A stretch of 64,000 bases of DNA from positions 2,085,855 to 2,149,854 of the forward strand of contig NC_134030.1 in the NCBI RefSeq assembly GCF_964204645.1. Direction: 5' to 3'. The stretch comes from Tubulanus polymorphus. Its lineage: Eukaryota > Nemertea > Palaeonemertea > Tubulaniformes > Tubulanidae. Under the pieces are notes generated by a model. It worked only from the letters and a program-made list of their open reading frames with translations. It was not told the DNA's origin and searched no databases. Position numbers and translations under genes: made by a program. How positions within the stretch are numbered: position 1 is the first letter of the stretch; each line of letters opens with the position of its first letter. This document shows, piece by piece, positions 11,019 to 23,420 of this stretch.

Positions 11019-11229
11019 CTGATTTATAGTCAATTCAGATTCATGACTCATTCATTCTTTCATCCTTTCAACTAAGGGATGATATTCCTGTGAATCCCTG
11101 AAGGTATTTTTCTATCTTGTAGTAACATACCATCTCTAGATATTTCCTTATTACAACAGGAAAACTCAAAATATGAATAATTTTGAATAATGTAAGACTT
11201 GAAAATTGATGTAATTTTCAATATCATAC
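11019..11229. other. Candidate short exon and intron-like sequence
   Basis: On the minus strand a donor AAATCAG|GTATAT occurs at 11,019, with a possible acceptor ATTCACAG near 11,093. The rest is AT-rich intron-like sequence. It matches 48,600-48,800 of segment B almost exactly. No frame is open through it. Confidence 0.3.
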
Positions 11230-11423
11230 CTGATTTATAGTCAGTTCAGACTAATGACTCGACGTTCCTTTGCAACTGTTAACTTTGTGACTCTAGTTTG
11301 CAGCTTGACTGAGGCAGTTGACTCAGTACTACTGATCTCAGTGGTGAAATTCATCTAACTGATGCCCGGTGATTGTCTCATCTCTGGTGACAATCAGTTC
11401 TGTGGTAAACCTCTCCACATTTG
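11230..11423 (-). other. Exon-like repeat copy 1 (segment A)
   Basis: The acceptor is TTTTGTTTTCTTGTAG and the donor CTATAAATCAG|GTATGA, giving 194 bp. A minus-strand frame starting NVERFTTELIVTRDET is open for about 27 codons. A second frame runs from an internal ATG, starting MNFTTEISSTESTASV, for 38 codons. The splice signals are better conserved between copies than the frames are. The copies at 11,611 and 12,000 keep both signals but break the frames. Confidence 0.45.
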
Positions 11424-11610
11424 CTACAAGAAAACAAAAAATATGAATAATTTTCATTTTCATGACTGACTTATAGTCTGTTCAATGACTGATCCTTCCT
11501 CTGGTATTGCGTTTCTAACGATTTGCTACAAGAAAACATGTAACAAACCATCATAATGTTTGGGACTTTTCCTAAAACAAGAAATCAATGTTATCTGTAT
11601 CTTAACATAC

Positions 11611-11812
11611 CTGATTTATAGTCAGTTCAGACTAATGACTCGACGTTCCTTTGGAACTGTTAACTTTCCTTGTGACTCAGTAACTTTGTTCCCGACTTTG
11701 ACGGAGATCATTCACTACCACTGATCTGAGTGGTGACATTCATCTAACTAATGCCTGGTGATTGTCTCATCTCTGGTGACAATCAGTTCTGTGGTAAACC
11801 TCTCCACATTTG
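11611..11812 (-). other. Exon-like repeat copy 2 (segment A only)
   Basis: Same architecture as copy 1: acceptor TTTTCTTGTAG, donor ATAAATCAG|GTATGT, 202 bp. The first frame meets a stop after about 20 codons. Between copies lies a shorter related piece (about 11,466-11,524 and 11,850-11,910) with the acceptor but a damaged donor. Segment B lacks one whole unit of about 390 bp here, so copy number has changed since the segments diverged. Confidence 0.45.
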
Positions 11813-11999
11813 CTACAAGAAAACAAAAAATATGAATAATTTTCATTTTCATGACTGACTTATAGTCTGTTCAATGACTGATCATTCCTCTGGTATTGTC
11901 TTTCTAACGATTTGCTACAAGAAAACATGTAACAAACCATCATAATGTTTGGGACTTTTCCTAAAACAAGAAATCAATGTTATCTGTATCTTAACATAC

Positions 12000-12189
12000 C
12001 TGATTTATAGTCAGTTCAGACTAATGACTTGACGTTCCTTTGGAACTGTTAACTTTCCTTGTGACTCAGTAACTTAGTTCCCGACTTTGACGGAGATTTC
12101 TCACTACTACTGATCTGAGTTGTGACATTCATCTAACTAATGCCAGGTGATTGTCTCATCTCTGGTGACACTTAGTTCGTCAATATTTG
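12000..12189 (-). other. Exon-like repeat copy 3 (segment A)
   Basis: The acceptor is GTTTTCTTGTAG, the donor ATAAATCAG|GTATGT, and the length 190 bp. The matching copy in B is at 49,182-49,371 and is essentially identical. The reading frames carry stops. Confidence 0.45.
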
Positions 12190-12264
12190 CTACAAGAAAA
12201 CACAAAACATGAATAACTCTTAATTTTGAGACATTGAAAATTGATCCCTATTTCAATATCATAC

Positions 12265-12444
12265 CTGATTTATAGTCAGTTCAGACTAATGACTCGACAT
12301 TCCTCTGGAACTATTAACTTTCCTTTGCGACTGTAACTTTTTTGCTGACTTTGACGGAGATGAATCAGTACCACTGATCTCAGTGGCGACCTTCATCTAA
12401 CGGATGGCTGGTGATTGTCTCATCTCTGGTGACTCAGTTCAGTG
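12265..12444 (-). other. Exon-like repeat copy 4, merging into the satellite (segment A)
   Basis: The donor ATAAATCAG|GTATGA is at 12,265. An internal ATG opens a 36-codon frame starting MKVATEISGTDSSPSKS. The acceptor side is lost: instead of CTTGTAG the sequence passes into the first satellite monomer (GACCAGCGATATTTCAAAG). This is where the exon array and the large satellite meet, and B has the same junction at about 49,630. Confidence 0.4.
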
Positions 12445-14575
12445 GACCAGCGATATTTCAAAGATTCAACCACCAAATAGCTATCAATGGATAGCTCTTT
12501 TGAATATTTTTACAATCTAAACGTTTAGTCGTAATGAGGACATTCGGGAAGCAGAATCAATCGTAATTCAGCAACATATGATACAATATGTACAGAACCA
12601 ACACCAGCGACATTTCAAAGATGCAACCACCACAAAGCTATCAATGGATAGCTCTTTTGAATATTCATACATTTAAAACGTAAAGTCGCAATAAGGACGA
12701 TCAGGAAACAAAATAATCAATCCCAATTCATCGACATATATTACAATATATACACTGAACCAACACCAGCGACATTTCAATGATACAACCACCACAAAGC
12801 TATCGATGGATAGCTCCTTTGAATATTTATACATTAAAAACTTTAAGTCGTTATAAGGACGATCAGGAAACATAAGAATCATAATTCAGCGATATATGAT
12901 ACAATATGTACACAGAACCAACACCAGCGACATTTCAATGATACAACCACCACAAAGCTATCGATGGATAGCTCCTTTGAATATTTATACATTAAAAACT
13001 TTAAGTCGTTATAAGGACGATCAGGAAACATAAGAATCATAATTCAGCGATATATGATACAATATGTACACAGAACCAACACCAGCGACATTTCAATGAT
13101 ACAGCCACCACAAAGCTATCATTGGATAGCTCCTTTGAATATTTATACATTAAAAACTTTATGTCGTTATAAGGACGATTAGGAAACATAAGAATCATAA
13201 TTCAGCGATATATGATACAAATGTACACAGAACCAACACCAGCGACATTTCAAAGATGCAACCACCACAAAGCTATCAATGGACAGCTCTTTTGAATATT
13301 CATACATTTAAAACGTAAAGTCGCAATAAGGACGATCAGGAAACAAAATAATCAATCCCAATTCATCGACATATATTACAATGTATACACTGAACCAACA
13401 CCAGCGACATTTCAATGATACAACCACCACAAAGCTATAGATGGATAGCTCCTTTGAATATTTATACATTTAAAACTTTATGTCGTTATAAGGATGATCA
13501 GGAAACAGAATCAATCAAAATTCAGCGACATATGATACAATATGTACACAGAACCAACACCAGCGACATTTCAAAGATGCAACCACCACAAAGCTATCAA
13601 TGGATAGAGCTCTTTTGAATATTCATACATTTAAAATGTTAAGTCGCAATAAGGACGATCAGGAAACAAAATAATCCCAATTCACCGACATATATTACAA
13701 TATATACATTGAACCAACACCAGCGACATTTCAATGATACAACCACCACAAAGCTATCATTGGATAGCTCTTTTGAATATTTTTAAATTCTAAACATGAA
13801 GTCCTAATGAGGACAATCGGGAAGCAGAAACAATTATAATTCAGCGACATATGATTCAATATATACAGAACCAACACCAGCGACATTTCAAAGATACAAC
13901 CACCACAAAGCTATCGATGTATAGCTCCTTTGAATATTTATAAATTTAAAACTGTGTCGTTATAAGGATGATCAGGAAAGAGAATCAATCATAATTCAGC
14001 GACACATGATGCAATATATACAGAACAAAGACCAGCGACATTTCAATGATACAACCACCACAAAGCTATCGATGGATAGCTGCTTTGAGTATTTATACAT
14101 TTAAAAAATTGAGTCGTTATAAGGACGATCAGGAAACAAAATAATCAATCCAAATTCACCGACATATATTACAATATATACATTGAACCAACACCAGCGA
14201 CATTTCAATGATACAACCACCACAAAGCTATCATTGGATAGCTCCTTTGAATATTTAAACATTTGAAACTTTAAGTCGTTATAAGGACGATCAGGAAACA
14301 TAAGAATCATAATTCAGCGACATATGATACAATATGTACACAGAACCAACACCAGCGACATTTCAAAGATGCAACGACCACAAAGCTATCAATGGATAGC
14401 TCTTTTGAATATTTATACATTTAAAACTTTAAGTCGTTATAGGACAATCAGGAAACATAAGAATCATAATTCAGCGACATATGATACAATATGTACACAG
14501 AACCAACACCAGCGACATTTCAAAGATGCAACCACCAAAAAGCTATCAATGGATAGCTCTTTTGAATAATTTAGA
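12445..14575. repeat. Type-1 satellite (~157 bp monomer), first block, segment A
   Basis: Monomers run about 155-162 bp, anchored on ACACCAGCGACATTTCAAWG and CAACCACCACAAAGCTATC. Each holds the hairpin GCTATC-NNTG-GATAGC (6-bp stem, 4-base loop) at the same place. Some monomers carry GTCCTAATGAGGAC in place of GTCGTTATAAGGAC, a second small hairpin. Minus-strand frames of 60-108 codons (FPDRPYND..., LKCRWCWF...) recur through the array as consequences of the repeat, not as genes. Confidence 0.95.
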
Positions 14576-14815
14576 ATTCAAATTTAAAATTAAAGGAGGT
14601 CATCAGTGTTGTAACACACTGATAATTCAGCTCGTTTGTCACGTTTCTACATGACAGTTGAAGAAGGAAGGAGGAGACTCCTTAACTCATTATCACCCCA
14701 AAACAGAGTGTATCAATTAACACCCAGCAGCAGGATTAAAGGAGGTCATCAGTGTTGTAACACACTGACAATTCAGTCCGTTTGTCACGTTTCTACATAA
14801 CAGTTGAAGAACTGT
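14576..14815. repeat. Type-2 satellite (~153 bp monomer) insert in type 1
   Basis: One and a half type-2 monomers begin after GAATAATTTAGAATTCAAA and run AAAGGAGGTCATCAGTGTTG onward. Each holds the hairpin ATCAGTGT-TGTAAC-ACACTGAT (8-bp stem) and AGGAG-GAGA-CTCCT. The exit to type 1 is at ACAGTTGAAGAACTGTGTCA. The same entry and exit sequences are used at every type-2 block, so a composite unit has been amplified. Confidence 0.9.
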
Positions 14816-17140
14816 GTCATTATAAGGATAATCAGGAAACAGAATCAATCATAATTCAGCGACATATGATACAATATATACAGAACCAACACCAGCGACA
14901 TTTCAATGATACAACCACCACAAAGCTATCGATGGATAGCTCTTTTAAATATTCATACATTAAAAACTTTTAGTCGTTATAAGGACGATCAGGCAACATA
15001 AGAACCAACACCAGCGACATTTCAAAGATGCAACCACCACAAAGCTATCATTGGATAGCTCTTTTGAATATTCATACATTTGAAACATAAAGTCGCAATA
15101 AGGACGATCAGGAAACAAAATAATCAATCCCAATTCACGGACATATATTACAATAAATACATTGAACCAACACCAGCGACATTTCAATGATACAACCACC
15201 ACAAAGCTATCATTGGATAGCTCCTTTGAATATTTAAATATTTGAAACTTTAAGTCGTTATAAGAACGATCAGGAAACAGAATCAATCAAATTTAGCGAC
15301 ATATGATACAATATGTACACAGAACCAACACCAGCGACATTTCAAAGATACAATCACCACAAAGCTATCGATGGATAGCTCATTTGAATATTTATAAATT
15401 TAAAACTGTGTCGTTATAAGGATGATCAGGAAACAGAATCAATCCCAATTCACCGACATATATTACAATATATACATTGAACCAACACCAGCGACATTTC
15501 AATGATACAACCACCACAAAGCTATCATTGGATAGCTCTTTTGAATATTTTTAAATTCTAAACATGAAGTCCTAATGAGGACAATCGGGAAGCAGAAACA
15601 ATTATAATTCAGCGACATATGATTCAATATATACAGAACCAACACCAGCGACATTTCAAAGATACAACCACCACAAAGCTATCGATGGATAGCTCCTTTG
15701 AATATTTATAAATTTAAAACTATGTCGTTATAAGGATGATCAGGAAACAGAATCAATCATAATTCAGCGACATATGATGCAATATATACAGAACCAACAC
15801 CAGCGACATTTCAATGATACAACCACCACAAAGCTATCGATGGATAGCTGCTTTGAGTATTTATACATTTAAAAGTTTAAGTCGTTATAAGGACGATCAG
15901 GAAACAAAATAATCAATCCAAATTCACCCCAAATCATTTCATATATACATTGAACCAACACCAGTGACATTTCAATGATACAACCACCACAAAGCTATCG
16001 TTGGATAGCTCCTTTGAATATTTAAACATTTGCAACTTTAAGTCGTTATAAGGACGATCAGGAAACATAAGAATCATAATTCAGCGACATATGATACAAT
16101 ATGTACACAGAACCAACACCAGCGACATTTCAATGATGCAACCACCACAAAGCTTTCAATGGATAGCTCTTTTGAATATTTATACATTTAAAACTTTAAG
16201 TCGTTATAGGACAATCAGGAAACATAAGAATCATAATTCAGCGACATATGATACAATATGTACACAGAACCAACACCAGCGACATTTCAAAGATGCAACC
16301 ACCAAAAAGCTATCAATGGATAGCTCTTTTGAATATTCATCCATTTAAAATGTAAAGTCGCAATAAGGACGATCAGGAAACAAAATAATCAATCCCAATT
16401 CACCGACATATATTACAATATATACATTGAACCAACACCGGCGACATTTCAATGATACAACCACCACAAAGCTATCATTGGATAGCTCCTTTGAATATTT
16501 AAACATTAAAAACTTTAAGTCGTTATAAGGACGATCAGGAAACATAAGAATCATAATTCAGCGATATATGATACAATATGTACACAGAACCAACACCAGC
16601 GACATTTCAATGATACAGCCACCACAAAGCTATCATTGGATAGCTCCTTTGAATATTTATACATTAAAAACTTTATGTCGTTATAAGGACGATTAGGAAA
16701 CATAAGAATCATAATTCAGCGATATATGATACAAATGTACACAGAACCAACACCAGCGACATTTCAAAGATGCAACCACCACAAAGCTATCAATGGATAG
16801 CTCTTTTGAATATTCATACATTTAAAACGTAAAGTCGCAATAAGGACGATCAGGAAACAAAATAATGAATCCCAATTCACCGACATATATTAAAATATAT
16901 ACAATGAACCACCACCAGCGACATTTCAAAAATCCAACCACCACAAAGCTATCGATGGATAGCTCCTTTGAATATTTATACATTAAAAACTTTAAGTCGT
17001 TATAAGGACGATCAGGAAACATAAGAATCATAATTTAGCGATATATGATACAATATGTACACAGAACCAACACCAGCGACATTTCAAAGATGCAACCACC
17101 ACAAAGCTATCAATGGATAGCTCTTTTGAATAATTTAGAA
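14816..17140. repeat. Type-1 satellite, second block, segment A
   Basis: About 15 monomers of the type described at 12,445. Parts of this block repeat earlier blocks almost exactly (for example 15,480-15,890 resembles 13,720-14,120), which points to duplication of multi-monomer units. Nothing gene-like is seen apart from repeat-derived frames. Confidence 0.9.
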
Positions 17141-17530
17141 TTCAAATTTAAAATTAAAGGAGGTCATCAGTGTTGTAACACACTGATAATTCAGCTCGTT
17201 TGTCACGTTTCTACATGACAGTTGAAGAAGGAAGGAGGAGACTCCTTAACTCATTATCACCCCCAAAACAGAGTGTATCAATTAACACCCAGCAGCAGGA
17301 TTAAAGGAGGTCGTCAGTGTTGTAACACACTGATAATTCAGTCCGTTTGTCACGTTTCTACATGACAGTTGAAAAAGGAAGGAGGAGACTCCTGCACTCA
17401 ATATCACCCCAAAACAGAGTGTATCAGTTAACACACAGCAGCAAGCAGCAGTATTAAAGGAGGTCATCAGTGTTTTAACACACTGATAATTCAGTCCGTT
17501 TGTCACGTTTCTACAAAACAGTTGAAGAAC
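17141..17530 (-). repeat. Type-2 satellite block, segment A
   Basis: About two and a half type-2 monomers. Because 153 bp is 51 codons, a minus-strand frame stays open across monomers (94 codons at 17,282-17,566) reading SCRNVTNGLNYQCVTTL, then SFNTAACC, then DTLCFGVIL, then SSFLF. The peptide is rich in Cys and hydrophobic residues. It recurs with few stops in each block, but no upstream coding context exists. Confidence 0.9.
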
Positions 17531-18300
17531 TGTGTCATTATAAGGATAATCAGGAAACAGAATCAATCATAATTCAGCGACATATGATGCAATATATACA
17601 GAACCAACACCAGCGACATTTCAAAGATACAACCACCACAAAGCCATCAATGGATAGCTCCTTTGAATATTTATAAATTTAAAACTGTGTCGTTATAAGG
17701 ATGATCAGGAAACAGAATCAATCATAATTCAGCGACATATGATGCAATATATACAGAACCAAGACCAGCGACATTTCAATGATACAACCACCACAAAGCT
17801 ATCGATGGATAGCTGCTTTGAGTATTTATACATTTAAAAGTTTAAGTCGTTATAAGGACGATCAGGAAACAAAATAATCAATCCAAATTCACCGACATAT
17901 ATTACAATATATACATTGAACCAACACCAGCGACATTTCAATGATACAACCACCACAAAGCTATCATTGGATAGCTCCTTTGAATATTTATAAATTTAAA
18001 ACTGTGTCGTTACAAGGATGATCAGGAAACAGAATCAATCATAATTCAGCGACATATGATACAATATATACAGATCCAACACCAGCGACATTTAATGATA
18101 CAACCACCACAAGGCTATCGATGGATAGCTGCTTTGAGTATTTATACATTTAAAACTTTAAGTCGTTATAAGGACGATTAGGAAACGTAAGAATCATAAT
18201 TCAGCGATATATGATACAATATGTACACAGAACCAACACCAGTGACATTTCAAAGATGCAACCACCACAAAGCTATCAATGGATAGCTCTTTTGAATAAT
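17531..18300. repeat. Type-1 satellite block, segment A
   Basis: About five type-1 monomers with the GCTATC/GATAGC hairpin. The sequence is shared with 18,855-19,440 and with part of 57,730-58,190. Confidence 0.9.
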
Positions 18301-18850
18301 TTAGAATTCAAATTTAAAATTAAAGGAGGTCATCAGTGTTGTAACACACTGATAATTCAGCTCGTTTGTCACGTTTCTACATGACAGTTGAAGAAGGAAG
18401 GAGGAGACTCCTTAACTCATTATCACCCCAAAACAGAGTGTATCAATTAACACCCAGCAGCAGGATTAAAGGAGGTCATCAGTGTTGTAACACACTGATA
18501 ATTCAGCTCGTTTGTCACGTTTCTACATGACAGTTGAAGAAGGAAGGAGGAGACTCCTTAACTCATTATCACCCCAAAAACAGAGTGTATCAATTAACAC
18601 CCAGCAGCAGGATTGAAGGAGGTCGTCAGTGTTGTAACACACTGATAATTCAGTCCGTTTGTCACGTTTCTACATGACATTTGAAAAAGGAAGGAGGAGA
18701 CTCCTGCACTCAATATCACACCAAAACAGAGTGTATCAGTTAACACACAGCAGCAAGCAGCAGTATTAAAGGAGGTCATCAGTGTTTTAACACACTGATA
18801 ATTCAGTCCGTTTGTCACGTTTCTACAAAACAGTTGAAGAACTGTGTCAT
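18301..18850 (-). repeat. Type-2 satellite block, segment A
   Basis: About three and a half type-2 monomers, one more than the block at 17,141. The 94-codon minus-strand frame at 18,594-18,878 repeats that of 17,282-17,566 with one residue changed. Confidence 0.9.
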
Positions 18851-19450
18851 TATAAGGATAATCAGGAAACAGAATCAATCATAATTCAGCGACATATGAT
18901 GCAATATATACAGAACCAACACCAGCGACATTTCAAAGATACAACCACCACAAAGCTATCAATGGATAGCTCCTTTGAATATTTATAAATTTAAAACTGT
19001 GTCGTTATAAGGATGATCAGGAAACAGAATCAATCATAATTCAGCGACATATGATGCAATATATACAGAACCAACACCAGCGACATTTCAATGATACAAC
19101 CACCACAAAGCTATCGATGGATAGCTGCTTTGAGTATTTATACATTTAAAAGTTTAAGTCGTTATAAGGACGATCAGGAAACAAAATAATCAATCCAAAT
19201 TCACCGACATATATTACAATATATACATTGAACCAACACCAGCGACATTTAATGATACAACCACCACAAAGCTATCGATGGATAGCTGCTTTGAGTATTT
19301 ATACATTTAAAACTTTAAGTCGTTATAAGGACGATTAGGAAACATAAGAATCATAATTCAGCGATATATGATACAATATGTACACAGAACCAACACCAGC
19401 GACATTTCAAAGATGCAACCACCACAAAGCTATCAATGGATAGCTCTTTT
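18851..19450. repeat. Type-1 satellite block, segment A
   Basis: About four monomers, ending at the recurrent junction GAATAATTTAGAATTCAAA. Confidence 0.9.
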
Positions 19451-22400
19451 GAATAATTTAGAATTCAAATTTAAAATTAAAGGAGGTCATCAGTGTTGTA
19501 ACACACTGATAATTCAGCTCGTTTGTCACGTTTCTACATGACAGTTGAAGAAGGAAGGAGGAGACTCCTTAACTCATTATCACCCCAAAAACAGAGTGTA
19601 TCAATTAACACCCAGCAGCAGGATTAAAGGAGGTCGTCAGTGTTGTAACACACTGACAATTCAGTCCGTTTGTCACGTTTCTACATGACAGTTGAAGAAG
19701 GAAGGAGGAGACTCCTGCACTCAATATCACCCCAAAACAGAGTGTATCAGTTAACACACAGCAGCAAGCAGCAGTATTAAAGGAGGTCATCAGTGTTGTA
19801 ACACACTGATAATTCAGTCCGTTTGTCACGTTTCTACATAACAGTTGAAGAACTGTGTCATTATAAGGATAATCAGGAAACAGAATCAATCATAATTCAG
19901 CGACATATGATACAATATATACAGAACCAACACCAGCGACATTTCAAAGATCCAACCACCACAAAGCTATCAATGGATAGCTCCTTTGAATATTTAAAAA
20001 TTTAAAACTGTGTCGTTATAAGGATGATCAGGAAACAGAATCAATCAAAATTCAGCGACATATGATACAATATGTACACAGAACCAACACCAGCGACATT
20101 GCAAAGATGCAACCACCACAAAGCTATCAATGGATAGCTCTTTTGAATATTCATACATTTCAAACGTAAAGTCGCAATAAGGACGATCAGGAAACAAAAT
20201 AATCAATCCCAATTCACCGACATATATTACAATATATACATTGAACCAACACCAGCGACATTTCAATGATACAACCACCACAAAGCTATCATTGGATAGC
20301 TCCTTTGAATATTTAAACATTTAAAACTTTAAGTCGCAATAAGGATGATCAGGAAACAAGTCCTAATGAGGACAATCGGGAAGCAGAAACAATCATAATT
20401 CAGCGACATATGATTCAATATATACAGAACCAACACCAGCGACATTTCAATGATACAACCACCACAAAGCTATCAATGAAAAGATGCTTTGAATATCAAT
20501 ACATTCAAAACTTTAAGTCGTTATAAGGACGACCAGGAAACAGAATCAATCATAAGTCAGTGATATATGATACAATATGTACGCAGAACCAACACCAGCG
20601 ACATTTCAATGATACAACCACCACAAAGCTATCGATGGATAGCTCCTTTGAATATTTATAAATTTAAAACTGTGTCGTTATAAGGATGATCAGGAAACAG
20701 AATCAATCATAATTCAGCGACATATGATGCAATATATACAGAACCAACACCAGCGACATTTCAATGATACAACCACCACAAAGCTATCGATGGATAGCTG
20801 CTTTGAGTATTTATACATTTAAAAGTTTAAGTCGTTATAAGGACGATCAGGAAACAAAATAATCAATCCAAATTCACCGACATATATTACAATATATACA
20901 TTGAACCAACACCAGCGACATTTCAATGATACAACCACCACAAAGCTATCATTGGATAGCTCCTTTGAATATTTATAAATTTAAAACTGTGTCGTTACAA
21001 GGATGATCAGGAAACAGAATCAATCATAATTCAGCGACATATGATACAATATATACAGAACCAACACCAGCGACATTTAATGATACAACCACCACAAAGC
21101 TATCGATGGATAACTGCTTTGAGTATTTATACATTTAAAAGTTTAAGTCGTTATAAGGACGATCAGGAAACAAAATAATCAATCCAAATTCACCGACATA
21201 TATTACAATATATACATTGAACCACCACCAGCGACATTTCAAAGATGCAACCACCACAAAGCTATCGATGGATAGCTGCTTTGAGTATTTATACATTTAA
21301 AACTTTAAGTCGTTATAAGGACGATTAGGAAACATAAGAATCATAATTCAGCGATATATGATACAATATGTACACAGAACCAACACCAGCGACATTTCAA
21401 AGATGCAACCACCACAAAGCTATCAATGGATAGCTCTTTTGAATAATTTAGAATTCAAATTTAAAATTAAAGGAGGTCATCAGTGTTGTAACACACTGAT
21501 AATTCAGCTCGTTTGTCACGTTTCTACATGACAGTTGAAGAAGGAAGGAGGAGACTCCTTAACTCATTATCACCCCAAAAACAGAGTGTATCAATTAACA
21601 CCCAGCAGCAGGATTAAAGGAGGTCGTCAGTGTTGTAACACACTGACAATTCAGTCCGTTTGTCACGTTTCTACATGACAGTTGAAGAAGGAAGGAGGAG
21701 ACTCCTGCACTCAATATCATCCCAAAACAGAGTGTATCAGTTAACACACAGCAGCAAGCAGCAGTATTAAAGGAGGTCATCAGTGTTGTAACACACTGAT
21801 AATTCAGTCTGTTTGTCACGTTTCTACATAACAGTTGAAGAACTGTGTCATTATAAGGATAATCAGGAAACAGAATCAATCATAATTCAGCGACATATGA
21901 TACAATATATACAGAACCAACACCAGCATCATTTCAAAGATACAACCACCACAAAGCTATCAATGGATAGCTCCTTTGAATATTTAAAAATTTAAAACTG
22001 TGTCGTTATAAGGATGATCAGGAAACAGAATCAATCAAAATTCAGCGACATATGATACAATATGTACACAGAACCAACACCAGCGACATTGCAAAGATGC
22101 AACCACCACAAAGCTATCAATGGATAGCTCTTTTGAATATTCATACATTTCAAACGTAAAGTCGCAATAAGGACGATCAGGAAACAAAATAATCAATCCC
22201 AATTCACCGACATATATTACAATATATACATTGAACCAACACCAGCGACATTTCAATGATACAACCACCACAAAGCTATCATTGGATAGCTCCTTTGAAT
22301 ATTTAAACATTTAAAACTTTAAGTCGCAATAAGGATGATCAGGAAACATAAGAATCATAATTCAGCGACATATGATACAATATGTACACAGAACCAACAC

Positions 22401-23420
22401 CAGCGACATTTCAAAGATGCAACCACCACAAGGCTATCATTGGATAGCTCCTTTGAATATTTAAACATTTAAAACTTTAAGTCGTTATAAGGATGATCAG
22501 GAAACAGAATCAATCAAAATTCAGCGACATGTGATACAATATGTACACAGAACAAACACCAGCGACATTTCAATGATACAACCACCACAAAGCTATCATT
22601 GGATAGCTCTTTTGAATATTTTTAAATTCTAAAGATAAAGTCCTAATGAGGACAGTCGGGAAGCAGAAACAATCATAATTCAGCGACATATGATTCAATA
22701 TATACAGAACCAACACCAGTGACATTTCAATGATACAACCACCACAAAGCTATCAATGAATAGCTGCTTTGAATATCAATACATTCAAAACTTTAAGTCG
22801 TTATAAGGACGACCAGGAAACAGAATCAATCATAAGTCAGTGATATATGATACAATATGTACACAGAACCAACACCAGCGACATTTCAATGATACAACCA
22901 CCACAAAGCTATCAATGGATAGCTCCTTTGAATATCAATACATTCAAAACTTTAAGGCATTATAAGGACGATCAGGAAACAGGATCAATCATAAGTCAGT
23001 GATATATGATACAATATGTACACAGAACCAACACCAGCGACATTTCAAAGATGCAACCACCACAAAGCTATCAATGGATAGCTCTTTTGAATATTTTTAA
23101 ATTCTAAACATAAAGTCCTAATGAGGACAATCGGGAAGCAGAAACAATCATAATTCAGCGATATATGATACAATATGTATACAGAACCAACACCAGCGAC
23201 ATTTCAATGATACAACCACCACAAAGCTATCAATGGATAGCTCCTTTGAATATCAATACATTCAAAACATTAAGTCGTTATAAGGATGATCAGGAAACAG
23301 AATCAATCATAAGTCAGTGATATATGATACAATATGTACACAGAACCAACACCAGCGACATTTCAAAGATGCAACCACAAAGCTTTCAATGGATAGCTCT
23401 TTTGAATAATTAAGAATTCA
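19451..23420. repeat. Higher-order repeat of ~1,990 bp, two copies (segment A)
   Basis: Two successive composite units, each a type-2 block (19,451-19,855; 21,441-21,845) followed by type-1 monomers, are offset by exactly 1,990 bp over the first part. Repeat-derived frames at 19,605 and 21,595, 19,823 and 21,813, and 20,045 and 22,035 all keep this offset. The second copy diverges after about 22,345, where its monomers acquire the AAGTCAGTGATATATG variant also found in B at about 59,190-59,690. Confidence 0.9.

Noticed and set aside
12673-17031. Recurrent minus-strand frames with FPDRPYND and LKCRWCWF as a protein family.
   Set aside because: They follow the satellite monomer exactly, are cut where the monomer length is not a multiple of three, and have no start or promoter context.
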